Part shown: one piece after another, positions 23,510 through 31,989 of the stretch
Layout of the letters: every line of letters begins with the position of its first letter
Numbering within the stretch: position 1 is the stretch's first letter
Source of the DNA: Delphinus delphis
Taxonomy: Eukaryota > Chordata > Mammalia > Artiodactyla > Delphinidae
NCBI RefSeq assembly: GCF_949987515.2
Contig: NC_082684.1
Span: forward strand, 50,682,006 to 50,746,005
Direction of reading: 5' to 3'
Length of the DNA: 64,000 bases
Notes under the pieces: generated by a model
Told to the model about the DNA's origin: nothing
What the model saw: the letters and a program-made list of their open reading frames with translations, nothing else
Database searches by the model: none
Made by a program: the position numbers and the translations under genes

Positions 23510-24690
23510 TAAAACAAGAAAACAAAACTGAAGTCTGATGTGGCTCATTTATCTAAATATCTTACAAATCCTATCACAAAAGAAACTTAACTTCTCTCTG
23601 GAGATAGAATGCACCGTATAAGAATTCCCTGGAACCGTCTGTCTGTTTCCTGGGACAGATCCTGAGAAGCCTGCACCACGACAGCGAAGAACTGTTTCTT
23701 GTTCCACAGACTCCTGGAGGAGCCTCAGTGTCTCAGAAATGCCAGCTCCCACACAGGCCTGAGCAACAGCACATGGAGTCTCTCCAGCCCTTTGTGCTTC
23801 CCAAGCACTTTTCAATAATTAACTAATCTGCCTAAAGGGCGGGGTGGGTGTGGCTCCCGCAGACTCCGCATTCCCGTCAGACGCAGTCCTCTGGAACGCA
23901 AGGGCATCCCTTAGCAACGGCTGTTCCTCGGCCCCTGCCCTTCCTCAGCCCCCAAACTCAGGGAGGCGAGGGGGGGCCTTCAAGGGCAACTGGGGGGCAC
24001 CAGAAGGTATCTTCTCCGGGAGGAGTTATACTATACCCTCCCGGCCCCATCTCCACCTACGGAGGAAAAACATTGCAACACGCAGCAGGAGGAATAACAT
24101 CTTAGTACTGTCAGTTTCAACTCTCCCATTTTTTGCTCAAGGATCCTGCGAACAACAGAAAAATGTATAGATCCTTTCAATTTCTTATTGTACAAATAAG
24201 TAGCAGGAGCAGTCTCTGTTACCATATTTTCAAATGGCTGGCATCTGCAGCGAAGGTTTCCAGCCTCTGGAATTCAACAAACCATTAAAATTTCACAATT
24301 TGGGGGGGAACCCAACAAAGAATTGCTCATTTTTATTTTACCCAAGTACAGACATTTTAAAAAACAACCTGGCTCTTGCTACCATAAATGAGTGGGCACC
24401 TCAATACCAAAACAATGTGATCATGACAATCTCAGATTTTAAAAGCAGCATTTTAAGTTTAATACACTTAGATCCATGAAAAACACGTATTCCTCATAGA
24501 CTGGTGAGCATTTCCTCACAGAATGGCATCAGTCCCCTTGGAAAGAGTTGACAGAGAGTAAATCCTAAATTCCCAAACCTGTCTATGCCTGAGAAAGACA
24601 AGAAGGCATTTCAAAGAAAATACAGACTCCAGGTTCCCACCCCATATTTACCACATCAGCCTCTCAGTTCTTCAAGAATGGGGCCCTGGT
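23510..24690. other. Unannotated stretch; GC-box / CpG-containing segment at 23830-24060
   Basis: 23836-23856 carries a GC-box/CACCC-like stretch (GGGCGGGGTGGGTGTGGC). Near 23909-23924 CCCTTAGCAACGGC looks like an RFX half-site. The 230 bases are GC-rich compared with their surroundings. This could be a small regulatory element, but no transcript is evident. Confidence 0.3.
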
Positions 24691-26688
24691 ATGTGTATTG
24701 TTTTTAAAAAAGTTTTTTTTTTAACTATGATAAAATATTCATAATATAAAATTTACCACTTAAACCATTTTTATGTGTACAAGTTAGTGGCACGAATACA
24801 CTCACAGCATTGTGCCATCATCACTACTATCCATTCTGAAACATTTTAATCATCGCAAACAGGAACTCTGCAAGGGTTTAAAAATAACTCTCCATTTCTC
24901 CCTCCCCCTGCCCCGCCCAGCTCCTGGTAATCTCTATTCTACTTTCCAGGTACCACATATAAATTGAATCATATGATATTTGTCATTTTGTTATTTTACT
25001 TAGCATAATATTTTCAAGGTTCATTTACGTTATAACATGTATTAGAATTTCATTCCTCTTTATGGCTAAACAATATACATTGTATGTATAAAGCACATTT
25101 TCTTTATCCATTCATCTCTTGGTAAAACAGTTGTGTTGTTTCTATTTTTCAGCTACTGTGAATGGTATACAAGTTTCTGGTTCAGTGCTTGCTTTCAGTT
25201 ATTTTGGGTATATACCAAGGAGTGGAATTGCCGGGTCACATGTAATGCTGTTTAACTTTTTGAAGAACCATTAAACTGGTTTCCACAACAGCGCACCTTT
25301 TTACATTCCCATCAGCTATGCACGAGAGTTCCAATTTCTCTACAATTATGTCAACACTTGTTATTTTGTTTGTTTTTTCATTTTGAGTTTTTGTTTGTTT
25401 TTTGTTGTGTTTTATTTTGTTTTGTTTTGGGTAATAGCGATCCTAAGGGGTGTGGAGTGATATCTCTTTGTGGTTTTGATTTGCATTTTCCTCACGACTA
25501 ACGATCTTCATGCATCTTTTCATGTGCTTATTGGCCATATGTATATCTTCTTTGGAGAAATGTCTGTTCAAGTCCTTTGCCCATTTTATTTTTTTATTTT
25601 TTAAAATACATCATTTAATGCGCCCATTTTAAAATTAGGTTTTGTTTTGATTTTTTGCTGTTGAGTTATAGGAGTTTTTAATATACTCTGAATATTAACT
25701 CCTTATCAGGCTTGCAAATATTTTTCCCATGCTGTGGGTTGTCCTTTTACTCTCTTAAGAGTGTCCTTTGATGCAATAAAGTTTTTAATTTTGTTGAAGT
25801 CCAGTCTGTCTATTTTTTCTTTTCTTGCCTGTGCTTTTGGTGTCATGTCCAAGAAATCATAACCAAGTCCAATGTAATGAAAATTTTCTCCTGTGTTTTC
25901 TTCTAAGAGTTTTATAGTTTAGCTCTTAAGTTTAGGTCTTTGATCCTAAACAAAACGGATTTTTGTATATAGTATAAGGAAAGTGTCCAATTTCTTTCTT
26001 TTGCATGTGGATATCTAGTTTTCCCCATACCATTTGTTGAAAAGATTGTCCTTTCCCTATCACATGGTCTTGGCACCCTTGTCAAAGATCATTTGATCAC
26101 ATATACAAGGTTTTGTTTCTAGGATCTCTATTCTATCCCACTGGTCTATATGTCCATCCTTATGCCAGTACCACACTGCTTTGATTATTGTAGCTTTGTA
26201 GTAAGTTTTGAAATCAGAAAGTGTGAGATCTCCAACTCTGTTCTTCTTTTGAAATGTTGTTTTGACTATTCCAGGTCCTTTGAGATTCCACATGAATTTT
26301 AAAATAGATTTTTCTATTCTGAAAAAAAAAAAACTGCTGTTGGGATTTTGAAAGAGATTGCATTGAATGTGTAGAGCAATTTGGGCAATATTTTCCTTTT
26401 AACAATATGAAGTCTTCCAGTACATGAACTCAGGATGTCTTTCCATTTATTTAAGTGTTCTTTAATTTCTTTCAGCAATGATTTGTATTTTTCAATGTTC
26501 AAGTATTTAGCCTCCTTGATTAAAAATTTATTCCTGAATACTATATTGTTTTTGACACCCTGATAAATGGAATGATTTTTTTAATATCAATTTCAGATTT
26601 TTCATTGCTAGTGTATAGAAATGTAACTGATTTTTTGTGTGTTATTTTGTATCCTGCAACTGCTACATTTTTAAAATTAACTCTAACT

Positions 26689-26690
<2 letters not shown>

Positions 26691-26728
<38 letters not shown>
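26691..26728. repeat. (TG)n microsatellite
   Basis: A pure TG tract of about 38 bases inside the old minus-strand L1. Confidence 0.95.
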
Positions 26729-26732
<4 letters not shown>

Positions 26733-27108
26733 CCTTAGGATTTTTTACATAAAAGATTCTGTTGTCTGTGAACAGAGATAATTTTACTCTTTTCTTTCCA
26801 ATTTGGATGGCTTTTTTCCTATTGCCCAATTTCTCTGGCTAGAACTTCCAATATTATGTTGAAGGAAGCAGACACCCTTCTTTTTTTCCTAATCTTAAGT
26901 GAAAACCTCTCAGTCTTTCACCATTGAGTAGGATATTAGCTGAGGATTTTTCATATATGGCCTTTATAAGTTGAGGAAGTTTCCTTCTGTTTCTAGTTTT
27001 GTCATTGAGTGTTGAATTTGTCAAATGGTTTTCTGCATCAATTGAAATGATTCTGTGGGGTTTTTTCTTTATTGTATTAATGTGGTATATTATAGTGATT
27101 GATTTTTT

Positions 27109-27292
27109 AAAATTATTTATTTTGAATTTTTGAAATTTATTTATTTTTTATACAGCAGGTTCTTATTAGTTATGTTTTATACATATTAGTGTATATATGT
27201 CAATCCCAATCTCCCAGTTCATCCCACCACCATCAACCCCCCCACCCCTGCCAACCGGCCCACTTCCCCTCTTGGTGTCTATACGTTTGTTC
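27109..27292 (-). mobile_element. Younger L1 3' end inserted in the older L1
   Basis: TACAGCAGGTTCTTATTAGT and 'gtcaatcccaatctcccagttcatccc' are the antisense L1 3' UTR, as at 4214. The target-site duplication TTATAGTGATTGATTTTT occurs at about 27090-27107 and 27293-27310. Confidence 0.85.
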
Positions 27293-27633
27293 TTATAGTG
27301 ATTGATTTTTAAATGCTGAACTATCCTTGCATTCCATGAATAAATTCTATTTGGTCATGGTATATAATCCTTTTAATATGTCACTGAATTTGATTGCTAG
27401 TATTTTTTTTTTAATCTATATTCTTAATGGGTCCTGGTCTATAGTTTTCTTTCCTTGTTGTGTCTTTTACTGGCTTTGGTATCAGGGTAATGCTGGCCTC
27501 ATAGAATGAGTTAAGAAGTGTTCCCTTCTGTTCAATTTTTGGGAAGATTTTGAGAAAGAGTAATATTAATGCTTCTTTAAATTTTTGGTAGAATTCTCCA
27601 ATAAAGCTATCTAGTCCTGGAATGTGTGTTTCT

Positions 27634-27805
27634 TTTTTTTAAATTTATTTTGTTGAAGTATAGTTGATTTACAATGTTGTGTTAATTTCTGCTGTACAGA
27701 AAAGTGATTCAGTTATACATTCTTTTTCATATTCTTTTCCATTATGGTTTATCACAGGACATTGAATATAGTTCCGTGTGCTATACAGTAGGACTTTGTT
27801 GTTTT
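27634..27805 (-). mobile_element. Second younger L1 3' end
   Basis: 'ttgaagtatagttgatttacaatgttgtgtt' with 'gtgctatacagtaggactttgttg' is the antisense of another L1 3' UTR. The flanks GGAATGTGTGTTTCT (27619-27633) and GAAATGTGTATTTCT (27806-27820) look like a target-site duplication with two differences. Confidence 0.78.
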
Positions 27806-27821
27806 GAAATGTGTATTTCTA

Positions 27822-28500
27822 AACCAACTTCTCCCTCTTCCCTGCTCCCATGTTTCTGATATACAGTTGGGTTTGGGACTAACTACCCCAAATACCCAAT
27901 TTGAACACTCTTGGATATAACTCTTGATAAATTAGTCACATATTTTTTTAAAGAGAGGAAAAGCTTTGGGTAAGAGTTGTACTCAAGCTACCCAGCTCCG
28001 GAAGTGCCCACAGGAGGGAAAGAGGATACAGGGGTGAGTGAGCCTCTGAGAACAAGGAGAGTATTGACAACCTCAGGAGGAACCGGGTGCCTGGTGTACA
28101 GCTTCCACCCTTCACCTGAGTGCGGCTGTTTCCATCCAGATAGCTTCTCCCCACAGCTTTACCTGGCCTGTTACCACTAGAGCTCTGGGCACCTGCTTAG
28201 TCTGAGAGGTGGTGAAGGGAGGAGGTGTTATGTACAAAATGTGACTCACAGGAGTCAGACCGCCAGGGGTCAGGTCCTTCTCTGAGCTCTAATGGGCCAA
28301 GCGGATGGTGGTGCAGCAGGAAGAGGAAGCTTCTTGGTACAAATTGATTAACGTGAGGTTATTCTCACTAAATGTTTTCTTAAGCTTGTGCACAAAGATT
28401 ATGGACAATGGAAAAGTGTCATAAAACTTGTAATCAGACAGAAAAGCTATTTTCTGCAGGTCCCTTTGCCTTTTAACCTCAATCTCTCTTCTCCCCACCC
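27822..28500. other. Unannotated stretch, no gene seen
   Basis: Moderately GC-rich unique sequence lying upstream of the candidate exon at 28514-28737. There are overlapping short frames on both strands and no family resemblance. Confidence 0.35.
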
Positions 28501-28513
28501 CATCTTTCCTCAG

Positions 28514-28737
28514 GCACCAGGCTACATTTCCAGTAAAAACTTGCTTGGCCACTTGTGTAGAAAGAGGAGTTAATATTTGAATACTCAACGGACTGGTTCT
28601 CCTTGGCAGCAAGTAGCCAAGTAAATATCCAAGCGAGAACAAGGGAAGGAACAAAATGGCACCAAGTCCAAATGAGAAGTGCCTCAGTCATCCTGCAACA
28701 CCCTGGATGCCCCCAGTGAACAACATCCTCTCTCCAG
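28514..28737 (+). other. Candidate exon with strong splice signals and a start codon
   Basis: Seen: a pyrimidine tract (28478-28511, with CTCTCTTCTCCCC and CTTTCCT) ends in CAG at 28511-28513, and a branch-point-like TTTTAAC lies about 37 bases before the AG. The stretch ends CTCTCCAG followed by GTGAGT at 28738-28743, a near-ideal donor. An ATG at 28656 in good context (AAAATGG) opens a frame of 27 codons up to the donor (MAPSPNEKCLSHPATPWMPP at its start), with an in-frame TAG upstream at 28614. I do not recognise the peptide. Beyond the donor the frame stops soon, and an AATAAA follows at about 28782, so a terminal exon is an alternative. Inferred: a first coding exon or a non-coding RNA exon. 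A chance pair is possible. Confidence 0.35.
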
Positions 28738-28743
28738 GTGAGT

Positions 28744-30149
28744 CATGTCCTCCACACCCAGCAGGGTGTAGACACACTGCACTGAAATAAAATAGTAAGA
28801 CTAAGTCAAGCAGGTAAAACACTCCCTTGTTGTCAATTTGATAAAATGTTCAATCCTGCTTCAAGAATGGAAGACAGAAGGAGGGTTTTCAACAATACCA
28901 GGTTTTATATAATCCCACTAGAACTAGGGATCTGCAGTAAGGCTTGAAAATGTGTAATCTCACAGATATTTCCATCTATAAACACAAAAGTGCATGGAAG
29001 CTATGAAAAAAGTTTTTGTTTTGTTTTAAGGGGAGGGGAACTTCTATAGTGCTCTAGACCTTGAATAGATGATAAAAGACAGTTTGGAAGATCTGAGTTT
29101 CCTCTTCAAAATCCAAGATGTAAATGCACACCTCAACTATTCCTACTTCTACTTTTTCTCCCCCTTACACCTTATACCCTTGAAATAGAGAAGAGAAAGT
29201 GATAATAGCACCCCAGCTATGCAGAACTGGCTCAGGAGACCAAAGGCCTAAAAGAGATTGTAACGTTAGCAAGAAAGCCTGTGATTAAAAGTCACTTAAG
29301 ACCTAATGCTCAAATATTCTAAGCTACTATTACATCAGAAGCATTATTTCTCAAGATGGAAGGACTAGTGAAAAACCTTATGGGCCTGCAAAGGTGTAAA
29401 CTTACCCACAAGGCTGAAGTAGCCTAAGCTCTGATCTTTTTTTTTTTTCTAAGCTCTGATCTTGATGAGCATAGAAGTTCCTCTGCCCCCTTATTATTGG
29501 TAGAAAACGTCCCAAATAAACTTACACCAGGTCATTTTATCATTATCATGATGATTATTGTCAATAAACACTTATTAGGCATCCAGTTGCCAGCACTATC
29601 CTGACCAGACCAGTTTCAACTTCCCTGAATCATTACTTGGTGAACATATCCAAGGGCATTGCTTCATCACTGTTCTGGACTTACACTCTTTGCAATTTCT
29701 ATATAGATATGTGCTGCTTTTGACACAAGCTTTCCTTGTAAGTAGACACTAAAATACAGGCTTATAATTAGCTCTCTAGGGAGGCAAAAGTGTGTGGTAG
29801 AGCAGAGCTTAGCAGGAGAGAAGTCAAGGCAGGTATTGAAGAAACACGGCGCGGAAGATGCGTAATACAAAGGTTATTTGAAGTGTGGGCGATACCACTA
29901 AAGTAGGGGAAGAAAACAGAGTCCTATCACTGCAGACTTTTCTAGTTATTATTTCCACACATATTAGCACGTGGTTCTGAAAGTGTACTTGTGCTTTATC
30001 CAACCCCATCCAATCTTGGAAACCTATAGTGGGCTGGAATGTAAGATGCATAATCCTGGACAGACCACAGCTCCATGTGGGCAGCATTGTGTCTAATCAA
30101 GCCCACGTCTCCAGTCCTGGGGCCAACACCTTGCCCCATGATGGGCTCT
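28744..30149. other. Unannotated stretch, no gene seen
   Basis: AT-rich to mixed unique sequence with the tail-only insertion at 29424-29463 described separately. 29540-29600 weakly resembles an L2/MIR 3' end ('caataaacacttattaggcatccag'). Confidence 0.4.
29424..29463 (-). mobile_element. Poly(T)-only retroinsertion flanked by 15-base direct repeats
   Basis: CTAAGCTCTGATCTT occurs exactly at 29424-29438 and 29449-29463, separated only by T10. This is what target-primed reverse transcription leaves when only the poly(A) tail of the template is copied: a target-site duplication around a tail with no body. The orientation is given by the poly(T). Confidence 0.6.
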
Positions 30150-30163
30150 CAGTTCCTGTTTCT
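30150..30163. repeat. Target-site duplication of the CTSZ retrocopy (3' side)
   Basis: CAGTTCCTGTTTCT on the plus strand, next to the retrocopy's tail. It matches 31974-31987 with one difference. Confidence 0.85.
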
Positions 30164-30164
30164 T

Positions 30165-30297
30165 TTTTTTTTTTTTCTTTTTCATTTCTTTCCTTATCTT
30201 CTTTCCTTCCTCCCTTCCTTCCTTCTTTCCTCCCTCCCTCTCCGTCTCCTTCCCCTCCTCCCTCCCTCTTCCTTCCTTCCTTCCTTTCCTTCTTGAA
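30165..30297 (-). repeat. Retrocopy poly(A) tail decayed into a (GGAA/GAAA)n microsatellite
   Basis: On the plus strand a run of T, then (TTCC)n and (CTTT)n, sits exactly between the AATAAA-containing 3' UTR end and the target-site duplication. On the sense strand of the retrocopy it is an A/G-only tract ending in A14, so it grew from the poly(A) tail. Confidence 0.85.
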
Positions 30298-30305
30298 GTG
30301 TGTAT

Positions 30306-30311
30306 TTTATT
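30306..30311 (-). terminator. CTSZ: Poly(A) signal of the CTSZ retrocopy
   Basis: AATAAA on the minus strand, about 10-15 bases before the start of the A/G tail, as expected for the parental mRNA's cleavage site. It is retained from the mRNA and now drives nothing known. Confidence 0.75.
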
Positions 30312-30484
30312 CATCCCTTGGCATCTTGAAATTGCCATCTCCCCCCACTACCCCACCATTGATTTCAAGGTGACAAAGGAACTGGTGATAAGTCTGAACT
30401 GTTTTACCTCTTAAATACATCACAAACCATAGCTGCCAAATCATCTATTGAAGAAAACACAGGTCACATCATTCACTGTCTGGT

Positions 30485-30734
30485 GATCACTCTTCTCCAG
30501 GTAGATGGTTCGCTGCCATCATCATGACAGGAAGCAGTCCTGTGCAGGTGCTAAGTCGCCGCCCTCAGACTCTCCCCTGGGATCGCTCTTTCAGCCCATG
30601 AGGCATTTTGATCACTCTTCTTCAGGTAGATGGTTCGCTGCCATCATCATGACAGGAAGCAGTCCTGTGCAGGTGCTAAGTCGCCCCCCTCAGACTCTCC
30701 CCTGGGATCACTCTTTCAGCCCATGAGGCGTTTT
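30485..30734 (-). repeat. 125-base tandem duplication in the retrocopy 3' UTR
   Basis: Copies at 30485-30609 and 30610-30734 differ at four positions (about 3%). Each contains GGTAGATGGTTCGCTGCC and CTCAGACTCTCCCCTGGGAT. Both lie in the 3' UTR of the CTSZ copy. Whether the duplication arose in the parent gene or here cannot be told from this window. Confidence 0.92.
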
Positions 30735-30981
30735 GACGGGTGTCTCTCCTCCGTGCTCAGTGCCGTTACCAGGCGTCAGATACTTGAACATCAACCCCCA
30801 GTTCTCTCGAACCATGGCAGTACCAACCCAGTGCCCATGATGATGGGATCCCCTCTGGTTGCGGCTCATGAGATCATTTCTTTAAGAACTGCTCGTTGGA
30901 GACGTCTGGCTTAAACGGTGGGGTTCCCAAATGTGCAGTTCTCCTCAACAGCAAGGTTGTAATCGGGACCCTTCCCGTCTT

Positions 30982-31149
30982 TTGGCCTCTCCCGTTGCGG
31001 AGCACAGGCTCCGGACGCGCAGGCCCAGCGGCCATGACTCACGGGCCCAGCCGCTCCGCGGCATGTGGGATCTTCCCGGACCGGGGCACGAACCCGCGTC
31101 CCCTGCATCGGCAGGCGGACTCTCAACCACTGCGCCACCAGGGAAGCCC
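30982..31149 (-). mobile_element. CHR-type SINE inserted in the CTSZ retrocopy
   Basis: Antisense copy with head GCGCCACCAGGGAAGCCC at the right. It is 3'-shortened, ending after GGGAGAGGCC with only a few A. Target-site duplications ACCCTTCCCGTCTT (30968-30981) and ACCCTTCCCATCTT (31150-31163) duplicate the codons for KDGKG of the pseudogene, so the insertion came after the retrocopy. Confidence 0.93.
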
Positions 31150-31973
31150 ACCCTTCCCATCTTTGTAGGTGCTGGTCACTATCCTCATCCAGCCTTGCTC
31201 GCCCCATGAATTCCGGACAAGTCAGTACTCCATCCCATCGCTGACGCCACATCCGGCCACGGAAATGATGTGGTTTATGTAGGCCTTGTCATGGTATTCA
31301 GCATAGATGCCTCCAGTGTAGTTAGACCTCTTTTCTGTTGCCATCGTACCGCCTCTGATGGGATCGTTTGTGTAGATTTCTACCATCACCTTTTCCCTCC
31401 TGGAGACCAAGCCATAGTCGCCAACTTTCCAAAGGGTGTAGTTCTGGATGACACGGCGCTCTTTGAATTCGGTGCAGGTTCCGCACTGGTTAAACTTGTC
31501 ACACTCTTGGTCCTTGGCCTGGTCGTTGTTGCGGGTCTCGTCGGGGATGCGGCGCGGGCGAGCGTGCTCCCACCCCTGCAGGTGGTCGCCCGCCTCCCAG
31601 GAGCTGGCGTTGCCGCCGTCGATGACGTGCTGCACTGAAGACCACGCCCCCTTGCGCCTGTTGGGGCTCCGGTCGGCCGTGGCGCTGGTGTCGCCGTCCT
31701 GGGGGATGTGCTGGCTCCTGGTGACCCTGGCGTAGTTGACCCCATCCGCGTTGCGCCAGTCCCAGCTCTTGGGCAGATCCGATGGGGACAGGTACTCACG
31801 AGGCCGGGGGTATGTCTTGCGCCCCAACTGGGTGAGCTGTTTCCCGCCAGGGGCTGACAGCCCGGGCGGAAGTGGAAGCCGGGCTGCGCCGCTCCACCAG
31901 CAGCAAGAGCAGGCAGAGCAGCGGCGGCGGCCTGAACGACGCCATGGACCCCGCGCCGGTGCGATCGGACCCC

Positions 31974-31987
31974 CAGTTCTTGTTTCT
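31974..31987. repeat. Target-site duplication of the CTSZ retrocopy (5' side)
   Basis: CAGTTCTTGTTTCT on the plus strand. It pairs with 30150-30163 (13 of 14 identical) and fixes the 5' end of the retrocopy at 31973, giving about 28 bases of 5' UTR before the ATG position. Confidence 0.85.
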
Positions 31988-31989
31988 TG

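Larger units (their letters stand above)
24705..27617 (-). mobile_element. L1 LINE, old, 5'-truncated, about 2.7 kb of own sequence
   Basis: Minus-strand L1 with its poly(A) end as poly(T) at about 24713. The 3' UTR and ORF2 C-terminal region follow. On the minus strand, short open pieces such as the frame at 26293-26060 contain YYKATIIKAVWYWHKDGHID, the conserved region near the end of L1 ORF2 after the reverse transcriptase domain, and 26502-26314 continues it. Frames are broken by many stops and by a (TG)n at 26691-26728. It is 5'-truncated in ORF2 near 27617 ('ataaagctatctagtcctgg'). It is non-functional. A younger L1 tail is inserted at 27109-27292. Confidence 0.88.
30164..31973 (-). pseudogene. 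CTSZ: Processed pseudogene of cathepsin Z (cathepsin X)
   Basis: Known: CTSZ encodes a lysosomal papain-family carboxypeptidase. Seen: the minus strand reads as an intronless cathepsin Z, although the parent gene is multi-exonic. The start-codon position is 31945-31943, followed by a Leu-rich signal-peptide remnant. Then come the pro-region and mature start ([20 protein letters not shown]), [32 protein letters not shown] and NHIISVAG with the catalytic-site His (about 31272), NSW with the Asn (31212), and a C terminus NLAVEENCTFGNPTV with stop TAA at 30913-30911. Damage: indels shift the frame near 31900 and 31842; about seven residues are deleted at 31698, removing the CGSCW active site; four residues are lost after KGAW; several Cys are changed to Arg, Gly or Ser; the Trp after MEY is TGA (31224-31222); four residues are missing after NSWGE; and a SINE splits the C-terminal region at 30982-31149. 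The 3' UTR follows down to AATAAA at 30311-30306 and a decayed tail. It cannot make an active enzyme. Confidence 0.95.

Noticed and set aside
26060..26502. Minus-strand frames with reverse-transcriptase-like peptides
   Set aside because: They are real L1 ORF2 remnants but broken by stops and truncated, so they are recorded as part of the L1 and not as genes.
30505..30914. Two similar short frames starting MVRCHHHDRKQS
   Set aside because: The similarity comes from the 125-base tandem duplication in the pseudogene 3' UTR, antisense to the retrocopy. It is not a protein family.
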